NCBI GenBank assembly: GCA_965220645.1 | Contig: OZ244836.1 | Span: forward strand, 1-64,000 | DNA: 64,000 nucleotides | Origin: Aldehydirespirator sp965220645 | GTDB lineage: Bacteria; Actinomycetota; Acidimicrobiia; Acidimicrobiales; Aldehydirespiratoraceae | Direction: 5' to 3' | Part shown: positions 7,792-15,753 of the stretch, in pieces | How positions within the stretch are numbered: the first letter of the stretch is position 1 | Layout of the letters: the number at the start of each line of letters is the position of its first letter | Program-made: the position numbers and the translations under genes | Notes under the pieces: model-generated | What the model was told of the DNA's origin: nothing | The model's database searches: none | Seen by the model: only the letters and a program-made list of their open reading frames with translations

Positions 7792-9191
7792 CTACAGGCC
7801 GGTCTCGCCTGTGCCGCCGGTTATGGATCGAAGGTAGCCGTCCGGATCCTCGGGCTCGACCAGGCTCGCGAGTTCCGCCATCCACGCCAACAGGTTGGGC
7901 ATAGTGTTCGGGGGGTCTTCGGCTCGGTGCGGCATGTATCGCATCAGTCGGCTGACGGCTCGCAGGAGTCTCTCGGCAGTCTGCGCATCTGAGGGAGTGT
8001 GCTGTCGCAGCTTGGGGACAGCCAGCTCGATGTCGTAGAACGCCATGGTGCTCCACCGGTAGCCGGGCTCATCTTCGAGCACCTCCTTGAGACCCGCTTG
8101 GATGGTCTGATCGTCGGGAGCGCCCAGCCACGAACTGGGGTCGAAGTAGCGGCGGAAGTGACCGGGACTGCTCACACCGTTCGCCGGCGCCGGGAACGCC
8201 GGCGGGCGCGGGCTGATCGAGCGCAGCTCAGCGGCCAGAGCCGGGAACAGGCACGAGAGCACGCCGGCGATGCTCTCCGCGGCTTCGGCATCTGCTCCGG
8301 CCTCCGCCAGCCGCTCGGCCCAGTCGATGCCCTGCCCCTGGTCGTCGGTGCGTTCGTCCTGTGTCAGCCGGCTCTCGGCTTGCATGAGGTCGTCTGCCAG
8401 TCGCGGATATGCGAACCGCACGTACGAGACGGCGATGTAGTCGACGATGTCGAGGTCGGAGCCGATGAGAACAAGATCGGGCTCGACGTACGAGCAGAAC
8501 CGTCGAACCTGCAACGGATCTGTGAGGCCCCCAGCGAGGAGTTCTCGGTAGAAGAACAGCAGACGGTCCCTGTCGGCGTTCTGCATGGTGATGCCATGGC
8601 GCGACAGGGTGGCTTCGAGGACGCTCGAGAACAGTCTGTAGGCCGACAGGTCATCCAAGGGAGGCATGTCGAGCTTGATCTGGACCGTCCTCTCCAGATA
8701 CACACGGGCCCGCTGCTCGGTGTTGTCGCCCGGCAGCGCCCCGGACATCATCGAGACGATGTTGTTCTCGTCGAAGCAGACGAGGTAGTACACCTTCGGC
8801 AGGCGGCCCACGAGCCGCATCAGCTTGGCGACCAGGATCAGTTCATCGGCTTGGAGGCGGTCGATGTCGTCGATCGAAGGGTGGTGAAGAAGTCTGTGAC
8901 CAGCGAGGGCAGGTCGCTCGCGATCCAAGGATTGAAGGTGACGACCTTGAACGAGTCCGTCTCGTCGAGCAGGGTCCGGACGAAGTTCAGCATCGACGTC
9001 TTGCCTGAGCCGGTCGGCCCGTTCAGCGCGATGATGGCCGAGTCGACCTGCGTCGTGAGTTCGCGAAGCGCCTGCGCGATCCGTTGGGCGTACTCGGCGC
9101 GCGAGAACAGGTCATCGGCCAGCGAGTGCACCGGGTCGTCGCTGTAGACGCCCAGTCTGGGGGATGCAGGCCTCAGACTGGGGTTGCTCAT
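7792..9191 (-). pseudogene. KAP-family P-loop NTPase, internally deleted and frameshifted
   Basis: The N-terminal piece (ATG 9191 to ~8880) has a Walker A (GPTGSGKTS, residues 58-66) and the KAP-typical FNPW at 86-89. In another frame, from ~8880 down to 7792, follows the Walker B segment (SIDDIDRLQADEL) and a helical C-terminal part of ~350 residues (VYYLVCFDENNIVSMMSG onward). In KAP NTPases Walker A and B are separated by well over 100 residues, often including membrane helices; here only ~25 residues remain and the frame changes, so the middle was deleted. KAP NTPases are found in membrane-associated and antiphage contexts. This copy should be inactive unless the missing segment is supplied elsewhere. 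Confidence 0.8.
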
Positions 9192-9290
9192 GGGACGGCG
9201 CGGCGGCTGGCTTCCGGGAACGGCGGATCGTCCATGGTGCGGTCTCCGGGAACGGCGCTTCGTTGGTGGTGAGGGCGTTCACGGGCGATG

Positions 9291-10227
9291 TCAGAACAGG
9301 CGGAGCTTCACCAGGGAGTGGGTGAGCGGCACGGTGTGGCCGTGCTCGGCGGACGGGGCCTTGAGCTCCTGTCTGCCGTACAGCTTGAACCATGCCTCCC
9401 CTGAGGCCGGGTCGACGCTAACCAGGATGTAGGACTCCTCGGCGTACAGAGCCAGGCGCCGGAAGCGGTGGCCGTCGTCGGTGACGCCGTCGTCGGCCGC
9501 GCCCAGCCTCAGCACCCACGACTGGATCCTCGACATGTTGTAGGTGATCGGGCTGGAGGTGAGCTGGTAGATGCGGTTGCCCCGGTCGTCGTCGAGGGAG
9601 AACACCGCCGACACGTGGACGTCGCCGCTGACGATCGCCGCCTTGACGCCCCTGTCGGCGGCATCGAACAGCACGCCCAGCAGCGCCCGGCGCTCCGTGT
9701 CGTGCAACTCGTGCTCCCAGGAGTCCCGCAGGTCGTCGCCCAGGCCACCCACGAACTCGTCGGCGTTGACCACCGCGGCCCGGGTGTGGATCACCGGCAC
9801 TGCGGAGACCACGAACGCGAACGGCGTCTCCTGCGGCGTGAGGGCCTCCGCCCAGGCGGCGAAGCGGTCGAACTGCTCGCGTCCCAGGATGCGGTAGGAG
9901 CCGCGGGCGACGTCGCGCTGTCCCCGCCCGTCGAGCACGTAGAAGGCGCAGCCGCCCCGCTCGAAGGCGTAATCGAACGTCCCGTCGGCGGTCGGCGGGT
10001 TGTGGCTGTGCTGGTACTCGAAGTAGACCTGCTTGGCCGCGGCGAACATGCGCCGCACGAGTTGGAGGCCCTCGTCGTAGGTCATGCCCCGCTCGCCGAA
10101 GTCCGGCAGCAGTTGACGCAGGCCGTCCTGGCGATGGTCGGGGCTGAAATAGTGGGAGCCCCAGCCGTCGGCGATCTCGTGGTCGTCCCACACCATGTAG
10201 GTGGGGAACTCGTCGAAGAGGCACAGA
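9291..10227 (-). pseudogene. PhoD-like metallophosphatase, N-terminus lost
   Basis: Contains the alkaline phosphatase D signature VWDDHEIADGWGS near its present beginning and the metal-binding SGDVHVSAVF further on, ending with ITYNMSRIQSW and a beta-rich C-terminus. PhoD enzymes carry an N-terminal domain and earlier metal ligands upstream of WDDHE; these are absent because homology stops at 10227, where the type A tail repeat begins. The remaining ~310 residues keep an open frame, so truncation may be recent. Probably a phosphodi/monoesterase originally. Confidence 0.8.
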
Positions 10228-10295
10228 CCACCCCATCGGGCTAGCGGGACAACTTCAACCAGGCGGGAAATCGGGAGATCCTGAGCCTGAGCGGG

Positions 10296-10662
10296 TTGTC
10301 ATCGGCTTCGGGAACTTGACGCGCGGCTGTAGCGTCCAACTGTCGTGACCTCCTCTACAAGGGCAGCGAGCTGGCCATGTGGCTCATCGTCCCCCACGAC
10401 CCCGCCGGGCTCGCAGCAGTCGAGACCATCAAGGTGATGAGAGTGAGCGTCGAGCCCATCGTGGAGCCGATGATCGCTACCAGCAGCGTCAAGGTGTTGA
10501 AGTCGAACGTGCCTGGGTCCATGGTGCGGGGTGTCTCCGTTGCGCAGAGGGAACGCTTGAGGCGAGCCGGAACCGCGGCCTGCGACGGTGCTGAGAACCA
10601 TACCCGAAGAACCGCCAAGATATCAACTTGATGCGAGCAACATCCAAAAGGGCTGGCAATAG
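10296..10662 (+). pseudogene. Three-part chimera of serpin and type B sequences
   Basis: 10296-10350 matches the region just before the serpin start (1384-1441, ~90% identical). 10351-10425 matches an internal serpin stretch (2448-2520, LLYKGSELAMWLIVPHDPAGL). 10426-10662 matches the 5' part and upstream region of the type B gene at 6032-6382 (6286-6525). The serpin pieces are collinear with a ~1-kb deletion between them, so this is the relic of a second serpin gene fused to a type B relic. No functional frame. Confidence 0.85.
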
Positions 10663-10704
10663 GTCAGGGCTACCCGCAGTGGGTTGCAGCCCCGCCGGTT
10701 GAAG

Positions 10705-10719
10705 TGTACGATTCGTACA
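10705..10719 (+). promoter_or_regulatory. Operator-like palindrome before antitoxin gene
   Basis: TGTACGATTCGTACA is a perfect inverted repeat (7-bp arms around T) ending at the A of the antitoxin ATG. YefM-family antitoxins autoregulate through TGTACA-type palindromes, so this is the likely operator of the pair. Confidence 0.65.
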
Positions 10720-10970
10720 TGAATGAGGTGGCGGTGAGCGAGGCGCGAAACCGGTTGGCCGAGGTGATCGACGAGTCTCGCCGGTCGGGCGAGCCGATCT
10801 CGGTGACGAGACGCGGCCGCCGGGTCGCCGTGATCGTGGGCTCCGACGACTTCGACCGGCTTGTAGACAGCGCAGACGACGTCGAGGATCGCCGTGAGCT
10901 CGATGCGGCCCGGGCCGACGACGACTACGTGCCCTGGGATGAGGTCAAGGCTGCGCTGGGACTCGAGTGA
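10719..10970 (+). CDS. Type II antitoxin, Phd/YefM family
   Basis: 83 residues from the ATG at 10719. The Phd/YefM fold signature is clear (VAVSEARNRLAEVIDESRRSGEPISVTRRGRRVAVIVGSDDF): an N-terminal DNA-binding dimer half, then an acidic, probably disordered tail (ADDVEDRRELDAARADDDYVPWDEVKAALGLE) that would wrap the toxin. Its TGA overlaps the toxin's GTG by four bases (GTGA), indicating translational coupling. Confidence 0.92.
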   Translation: MNEVAVSEARNRLAEVIDESRRSGEPISVTRRGRRVAVIVGSDDFDRLVDSADDVEDRRELDAARADDDYVPWDEVKAALGLE

Positions 10971-11233
10971 ACCGGTACAGCGTCGAGATCGCCCGCCGGG
11001 CGATCAGGTCGATCGCCGGGTTGCCGCCGAAGGAACAGAACCGGATTCGAGCAGCGATCGACTTGCTGGCCGGGGAGCCTCGACCCCCGGGCTGCGTTGC
11101 TCTCTCAGGCGAGGATTCCGTGTACCGGGTGCGCGTCGGCGACTACCGGATCTTGTACGAGGTCATCGATGCCCGCCTTGTGATCCAGGTGATCCGTGTC
11201 GGCCATCGCCGCGACGTCTACCGGTCCCGATAA
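10967..11233 (+). CDS. RelE/ParE-family toxin
   Basis: 88 residues from a GTG overlapping the antitoxin stop. It shows the RelE-type core: VEIARRAIRSIAGLPPKEQNRI helices, then VYRVRVGDYRILYEV strands and IRVGHRRDVYR at the C-terminus. The basic and aromatic residues at the end (HRRDVY) match ribosome-dependent mRNA interferases more than ParE, but the split cannot be settled here. Intact frame, so the pair is probably functional. It sits among unstable repeats, consistent with an addiction module. Confidence 0.9.
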   Translation: MNRYSVEIARRAIRSIAGLPPKEQNRIRAAIDLLAGEPRPPGCVALSGEDSVYRVRVGDYRILYEVIDARLVIQVIRVGHRRDVYRSR

Positions 11234-11442
11234 AGCCACCCACGACGGCACCGCCTCACTCAGCAGCCTGACCGGCTGTGAACCTCATCTCGGTCCCTTT
11301 CGGGATGGTCAGCGCATCCCACCCCCACCGGCGCGCACCGCGGCGGGCACAGCCCCGACCAGTAGGACATCCCAGCGCGGGGTGGGCGCGGTCTTAGGGT
11401 CCGCCCCGGCGAGATTCCTCGGACCGCATGGCCGGGCGTGCG

Positions 11443-11471
11443 TTGACATGATATTCATTGGTTGATAACTT
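11443..11471 (+). promoter_or_regulatory. Promoter of coiled-coil gene at 11542
   Basis: TTGACA (11443-11448), 17-bp spacer, TAACTT (11466-11471). Downstream the ~70-nt leader can form a GCCG/CGGC hairpin (GCCGGGTGACGACGGC). The preceding 11234-11440 holds no gene that I can recognise. Confidence 0.55.
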
Positions 11472-11541
11472 GATGGGCGAGCCTTGCTTGCCGGGTGACG
11501 ACGGCAGGCCGAATGCAGCCGTGTGACCCCAGCGAGGCCCG

Positions 11542-12084
11542 ATGACCTCTACCACTCCGATCCCCGCCGCCGCGGAGGCGCCGCTGATGGACCCCGACAC
11601 CATCGACCCCGACACCAGGACCGACCCAGCCGCCGCGCCGCGAGCTCAGCCCGCGGCCCGGGCGACGCTGCGGTCCCAGGCGGCCGAGAACCCGCTGGCC
11701 ACGTTCCTCGGCCTCGTCGTCGTGGCGCTGCTGGCCGGCGTCCTCGCCACCACCAACATCCGCATCAACCGCGTCGAGGACAGCGTCAGCAGCCTCGAGG
11801 ACAAAGTCGACGCGGGGTTCGCCGCCGTCGACGCCAAGTTCGCCGGCCAGGACGCCAAGTTCGACGCGCTCGATGCCAAGTTCGACGCAAAGTTCGACGC
11901 ACTCGATGCCAAGTTCGACGCAAAGTTCGACGCACTCGATGCCAAGTTCGACGCAAAGTTCGACGCACTCGATGTCAAGTTCGACGAGATGAACCTGAAG
12001 CTGACGGCGCTGATCGCCGCGCTCAACGCCACCGACGAAGTGGAAGCCGCGGTCGAGGGAAGACTCGTGGGCGGACCCGGCTGA
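11542..12084 (+). CDS. Type C membrane-anchored coiled-coil protein
   Basis: 180 residues from the ATG at 11542 (GAGG upstream). Same plan as type A but different sequence: Pro/Ala-rich acidic tail, membrane helix (ATFLGLVVVALLAGVLATTNI), then a coiled coil with a strict 11-residue unit, AKFDALDAKFD, present about four times in perfect 33-bp DNA repeats (11869-11975). The end is KLTALIAALNATDEVEAAVE. No homologous leader. The shared design with types A and B suggests a common role; function unknown. Confidence 0.8.
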   Translation: MTSTTPIPAAAEAPLMDPDTIDPDTRTDPAAAPRAQPAARATLRSQAAENPLATFLGLVVVALLAGVLATTNIRINRVEDSVSSLEDKVDAGFAAVDAKFAGQDAKFDALDAKFDAKFDALDAKFDAKFDALDAKFDAKFDALDVKFDEMNLKLTALIAALNATDEVEAAVEGRLVGGPG

Positions 12085-12103
12085 CGCGTCGCCGGGGCCG
12101 GGT

Positions 12104-12121
12104 TCAGGCCGCTTCGGCGTC
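12104..12121 (-). pseudogene. 18-bp relic of a type B gene end
   Basis: TCAGGCCGCTTCGGCGTC is the reverse complement of the type B terminus (DAEAA-stop), as at 6594 and 12894. It directly precedes the type A promoter of copy 4, so even here a type B tail marks the left side of a type A unit. Confidence 0.55.
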
Positions 12122-12128
12122 TATGATC

Positions 12129-12230
12129 TTGCACTTCAGCTATTGTTGATGCATTCTGGTAAGTAACCTTGCCATCGGGTGTCAACGGTGTGCCTCGGCT
12201 CTGCCGTCTGCTCACCCGACTGGAACGAGG
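12129..12230 (+). promoter_or_regulatory. Type A promoter and structured leader, copy 4
   Basis: TTGCAC (12129-12134), 17 bp, CATTCT (12152-12157). The leader stem is CGGGTG (12176-12181) with CACCCG (12213-12218), inner ACGG/CCGT, then GGAACGAGG. The promoter resembles copy 2 while the gene resembles copy 3, so promoter and gene parts have recombined. Confidence 0.65.
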
Positions 12231-12235
12231 TTGCT

Positions 12236-12772
12236 GTGTCCTTGTCCGCTGACTCTGCTGCTGCTCAACCATCTGCTCGAATGACCCCATCACCGGACCC
12301 CCGACCAACGGCACCAGCCTCCCACGAGGCTCTGGCCGCACCGCGCCGCGGCTATATGGCAGCCTCATGGGCCAAGTTCAGCGAGAACGCCATCCCGAGC
12401 CTGGTCGTGGCCGTCATCGCAGGCCTGGTGCTGTTCAGCTTCAACGAGACCAGCGACAGGCTCACCAGACTCGAAGACGACATCGACACCAGATTCGCCG
12501 AACTCAAAGACGACACCTACGCCAAATTCGCGGAGCTCAAAGTCGACATCGACGCCAAATTCGCCGCCGTGGACGCCAGATTCACCGGGCTCAAAGTCGA
12601 CATCGACGCCAAATTCGCCGGCGTGGACGCCCGATTCACCAGGCTCGAAGACGACATCGACGCCAGGTTCACCAAGCTGGAGGAGAACCAGCAGAAGATC
12701 GCCTTGACGCTGGCGAGACTCGTGGCTCTGTTCGAAGCCGGCGACGAGGCGGAGGCCGCCCCGTCGGGCTAG
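12236..12772 (+). CDS. Type A membrane-anchored coiled-coil protein, copy 4 (longest)
   Basis: 178 residues from GTG. After the helix AIPSLVVAVIAGLVLFSFN it has seven repeat units, among them the variant LKDDTYAKFAE and two LKVDIDAKFA units, then the common C-terminus ending GDEAEAAPSG and CTAG. The length difference from copies 3 and 5 comes only from repeat units. Unlike the other copies, no gene stops inside its CTAG; a 120-bp orphan segment follows. Confidence 0.85.
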   Translation: MSLSADSAAAQPSARMTPSPDPRPTAPASHEALAAPRRGYMAASWAKFSENAIPSLVVAVIAGLVLFSFNETSDRLTRLEDDIDTRFAELKDDTYAKFAELKVDIDAKFAAVDARFTGLKVDIDAKFAGVDARFTRLEDDIDARFTKLEENQQKIALTLARLVALFEAGDEAEAAPSG

Positions 12773-12893
12773 CCGGCCCGCGGACACGGCTGCACACACC
12801 CGAGACCGCGGCCAGGCGGCAGCTGCCCCGCCGGACACCCCCGCCCGGCCTGACCACCGGGCCTCTGGGTCGTGGACCGCGGTGAGGGCGGGT
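12773..12893. other. Orphan segment shared with 7540-7650
   Basis: CCGGCCCGCGGACACGGCTG onward is repeated almost exactly in the mosaic at 7.5 kb. No start codon or domain is recognisable in any frame; I see it only as a piece of the array that moved together with type A gene tails. Confidence 0.6.
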
Positions 12894-13289
12894 TCAGGCC
12901 GCCTCGGCGTCGCCGTCGTCGCTCGTCGCTGGCTGGGGCGAGATCCTCAGGTGTCCCTCGATGCGCGCCAACCGCTCGCGCACGTCCCCGATCACTGTGT
13001 GGTTCCTCATGATCAGGTCGCGGTTCTTGTCGATCAGGTCGCGGGTCTCCCGGTTGGACGCCTCGATCAGGTCGCGGGTCTCCCGGTTGGACGCCTCGAT
13101 CAGGTCGCGGTTCTTGTCGTTGGAGTCGGTGATCAGCTTGAGGGTCGCCTTCTCGGAGTCGGTGATCAGCTTGCGGGTCTTGGTGCTGTCGAGATGCTGG
13201 TACCTCATCGACGCGACCACCATCACCAGCATCGGTCCCACCACTGCGGCGATGATCGGGCCGAGATCCGACAGGGTTACCGCCTCCAT
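12894..13289 (-). CDS. Type B membrane-anchored coiled-coil protein
   Basis: 131 residues, start placed at the ATG giving MEAVTLSDLGPII because the relative at 15337 starts with the same residues. The N-terminal membrane helix (LGPIIAAVVGPMLVMVVASM) is followed by RYQHLDSTKTRKLI and a coiled coil of repeated DLIEASNRETR units, then VIGDVRERLARIEGHLRISP. Between the start and the type A copy 5 promoter (13334) only ~45 bp remain, so types A and B are divergently expressed here from a common intergenic region. Confidence 0.8.
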   Translation of the reverse strand: MEAVTLSDLGPIIAAVVGPMLVMVVASMRYQHLDSTKTRKLITDSEKATLKLITDSNDKNRDLIEASNRETRDLIEASNRETRDLIDKNRDLIMRNHTVIGDVRERLARIEGHLRISPQPATSDDGDAEAA

Positions 13290-13333
13290 GACCATCAAGA
13301 TAGCTATTCAATGAACATGATGCTGCCAGCGAA

Positions 13334-13436
13334 TCCATATTTCAGATATTGATGATGTATGCTGGGTGACGACCTTGCCACCGGGTGTTTACGGTGTGCC
13401 TCGGCTCTGCCGTCTGCTCACCCGACTGGAACGAGG
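13334..13436 (+). promoter_or_regulatory. Type A promoter and structured leader, copy 5
   Basis: Identical to copy 3 in the promoter part (ATTTCAGATATTGATGATG, TATGCT). The stem is CGGGTG (13382-13387) with CACCCG (13419-13424). AACGAGG ends at 13436, six bases before the GTG at 13442. Confidence 0.6.
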
Positions 13437-13441
13437 TTGCT

Positions 13442-13945
13442 GTGTCCTTATCCGCTGACTCTGCTGCTGCTCAACCATCTGCTCGAATGACCCCATCACC
13501 GGACCCCCGACCAACGGCACCCGCCTCCGACGAGGCCCTGGCCGCACCGCGCCGCGGCTATATGGCAGCCTCATGGGCCAAGTTCAGCGAGAACGCCATC
13601 CCGAGCCTGGTCGTGGCCGTCATCGCAGGCCTGGTGCTGTTCAGCTTCAACGAGACCAGCGACCGGATCACCAGACTCGAAGACGACATCGACACCAGAT
13701 TCGCCGAGCTCAAAGACGACACCTACGCCAAATTCGCGGAGCTCAAAGTCGACATCGACGCCAAATTCGCCGCCGTGGACGCCAAATTCACCGGGCTCAA
13801 AGACGACATCGACGCCAAATTCGCCGCTGTGGACGCCAGGTTCACCAAGCTGGAGGAGAACCAGCAGGAGATCGCCTTGACGCTGGCGAGACTTGTGGCT
13901 CTGTTCGAAGCCGGCGACGAGGCACAGCCCGCCCCGTCGGGCTAG
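13442..13945 (+). CDS. Type A membrane-anchored coiled-coil protein, copy 5
   Basis: 167 residues. Same tail and helix as copy 4; repeat units LEDDIDTRFAE, LKDDTYAKFAE, LKVDIDAKFAA, VDAKFTG, LKDDIDAKFAA, VDARFTK. It ends GDEAQPAPSG with CTAG overlapping the stop codon of the convergent intact integrase. Synonymous differences from copy 4 are few, so duplication or gene conversion is recent. Confidence 0.85.
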   Translation: MSLSADSAAAQPSARMTPSPDPRPTAPASDEALAAPRRGYMAASWAKFSENAIPSLVVAVIAGLVLFSFNETSDRITRLEDDIDTRFAELKDDTYAKFAELKVDIDAKFAAVDAKFTGLKDDIDAKFAAVDARFTKLEENQQEIALTLARLVALFEAGDEAQPAPSG

Positions 13946-15129
13946 CCGGCATCGCGGTTGTTGCCGGGGGGATCCTCGGTGGCGGGTGATGCCTCCTGAT
14001 GTGTGATGTGGCGGCCCCAGGCTTCCATGACCTCTCGGCGGGCGTCGAGCAGGTCGGAGCGTTGGTAGGCCTGCTCCAACGCTCCGGCCGAGTGCGCGAG
14101 CGCGGCCTCGGCGACCTCTCGGGGAACCCCGGTCTCGGCTGCCCACGATCGGAACGAGGCCCGCAGTCCGTGAGGCGTGAACCCCAAGTGCCGGGTGAGC
14201 TTCGACATGGCGCCGTTGCTCAGCACCCGACCGGCCGGCGAGGGGAACACCGGCCCGGAGCCGCCGCAGTAGCGGCGAGTCTCGTCGAGCGCGGCGAGCG
14301 CCGCCGCGGACAGCGGCACTACATGCTCCCGGTTGGTCTTGGTGCGCCGGGCCGGCACTGTCCAGGTTCGGGTGTCGAGGTCGATTTCGACCCATGTGGC
14401 GAACCGGGCCTCGCCGGAGCGGGTGGCGGTGGCCGCGAGGAACCTCAGGCACGCGACCGTGGGCCGCCACAGCCGGGGTGATGCGTCGAGCGCGGCGAGC
14501 GCGGCAGCGACCTCGGCGTGGGGCAGGCTGGCGAAGTGCTTGGTGGGGGCGGTATGGCGCGGCAGCGCCGCGGCGAGCGTCGGGCCTGCAGGGTCGTTGA
14601 CGCGGTGGCCCGCGGCGATGCTCCAACGCATCACGACCCCTAGGCGGGTCTTGATCTTGCGGGCGGTCTCGGGCCTGCTGTGCCAGATGGGCACGAGCAC
14701 CCGCACCAGGTCGGCGCTGGTGATCTGATCGACGGGAGTGGACCCGAGGGTGGGATAGGCGTAACGCTCCAGCGACGACCGCCAGTTCTCCTCGGAGCGG
14801 CCGGTGTCTTTCCAGCCGGGACGGTGCACTTCGATGACTTGCTCGACCGCCTCGGCGAAGGTGGGGACGATGTCGTCGGACTTCAGCGACCTGGGGTCGA
14901 TGCCGGCTCGGGCCAGCTTGCGGTACCCGTAGGCGATGTCGCGGGCCTCGGCCAGCGTCGTGTACGCCACGGCGCCCATCCCGATCTCGCGGCGCCGCCC
15001 CCGGACGGTGCCCCGCCAGATCCACTGCTTGGACCCTCCGGGCGCCACCCGCAGGATCAGCCCGTGCTGGTCGTAGTACTTTCCGGGCTTCTTCATCGAG
15101 CGTACGGAAACGGCGGTGAGCCTGCCCAT
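13942..15129 (-). CDS. P4-type tyrosine recombinase/integrase 1
   Basis: 395 residues, full length. The N-terminal arm-binding DUF4102-like domain (GKYYDQHGLILRVAPGGSKQW) is followed by a core-binding domain (~90-180) and a catalytic domain. Catalytic set: Arg237 (TRSGE), Lys in RRTKT, His320/Arg323 (HGLRASF), His346 (LAHSAG) and Tyr355 (AYQRSD). All are present, so it should be active. Start at MGRLTAVSVR, where the relative at 18511 starts MGRLTAARVR. Its stop lies in the CTAG of type A copy 5. No excisionase or cargo boundary was found. Confidence 0.93.
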   Translation of the reverse strand: MGRLTAVSVRSMKKPGKYYDQHGLILRVAPGGSKQWIWRGTVRGRRREIGMGAVAYTTLAEARDIAYGYRKLARAGIDPRSLKSDDIVPTFAEAVEQVIEVHRPGWKDTGRSEENWRSSLERYAYPTLGSTPVDQITSADLVRVLVPIWHSRPETARKIKTRLGVVMRWSIAAGHRVNDPAGPTLAAALPRHTAPTKHFASLPHAEVAAALAALDASPRLWRPTVACLRFLAATATRSGEARFATWVEIDLDTRTWTVPARRTKTNREHVVPLSAAALAALDETRRYCGGSGPVFPSPAGRVLSNGAMSKLTRHLGFTPHGLRASFRSWAAETGVPREVAEAALAHSAGALEQAYQRSDLLDARREVMEAWGRHITHQEASPATEDPPGNNRDAG

Positions 15130-15283
15130 CGTTCGTCTCCCTTCAGTTCCTGCACCCCCGTTGGCAGTCGTCGGCTCGGCCGCCGAAGCCCTCCGGTGGG
15201 TTTGTCACGGGGGCGGCAGTCCGCCTGAGCTCCTCGCGAGCCAACAGGCCGGTGCCCCGAAGCCGAGAGTCTCGGCAGGATAG

Positions 15284-15302
15284 ACTTCATTATACATGAA
15301 GT
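15284..15302. promoter_or_regulatory. Inverted repeat between divergent integrase and type B gene
   Basis: ACTTCAT and ATGAAGT (7-bp arms) separated by TATAC, in an AT-rich patch 35 bp before the type B start and 155 bp before the integrase start. It is placed like an operator or an integrase-binding site. 15130-15283 has no other recognisable feature. Confidence 0.4.
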
Positions 15303-15336
15303 TGCATCATGTGCTATGAGTGGCTAGCATCGAGCC

Positions 15337-15753
15337 ATGGAGGCGGTCACCCTGTCGGATCTCTGGCCCATCATCGTCGCGGTGCTGGGTCCGATGCTGC
15401 TGTGCGTCACGGCGCTGGCGAGGTACCAGCACCTCGACAGCGTCAGGATTCACAAGCTGATCGCGGAGTCCAGCGAGAAGAACCGCGACCTCATCGACAA
15501 GTCCAACAGGGAGACTCGAGACGAGACCCGCGACCTGATCGAGAGGTCCAGCCAGGAGAACCGCAGGCTGATCAGCGAGAACCGCAGGCTGATCGAGAAG
15601 AACCGCGACCTGCTGACGGCGAGCCACGCAGAGCTCAGCGGCAGCCTGGCGGACGCACGCGAGCGCCTGGCCCGCATTGAGGGCTACCTGAGGATCCCAC
15701 CACCGCCCCAGCAGGGTGCCGGTGACGGAGACGGCAACACCCAGGCAGCCTGA
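15337..15753 (+). CDS. Type B membrane-anchored coiled-coil protein
   Basis: 138 residues, the only type B gene on the plus strand. It starts MEAVTLSDLWPIIVAVLGPML (membrane helix), then RYQHLDSVRIHKLIAES. The coiled coil is rich in NRDLIDKSNRETR and ENRRLI units, ending with SLADARERLARIEGYLRIPPPP and an acidic, Gly-rich tail. It is clearly related to the gene at 12894 but diverged, so it is not a recent copy. Confidence 0.8.
   Translation: MEAVTLSDLWPIIVAVLGPMLLCVTALARYQHLDSVRIHKLIAESSEKNRDLIDKSNRETRDETRDLIERSSQENRRLISENRRLIEKNRDLLTASHAELSGSLADARERLARIEGYLRIPPPPQQGAGDGDGNTQAA

Larger units (their letters stand above)
7717..10242. repeat. 15-bp direct repeats flanking a 2.5-kb block
   Basis: CCACCCCATCGGGCT occurs at 7717-7731 and again at 10228-10242. 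Both copies belong to type A gene tails; the right copy still has the TAG (GGGCTAGCGG). Between them lie the KAP and PhoD-like fragments on the minus strand. The block looks inserted into, or recombined between, type A gene ends. Confidence 0.6.

Noticed and set aside
7792..9191. Intact KAP NTPase defence gene
   Set aside because: Walker A and Walker B halves are in different frames and the sequence between them is far too short.
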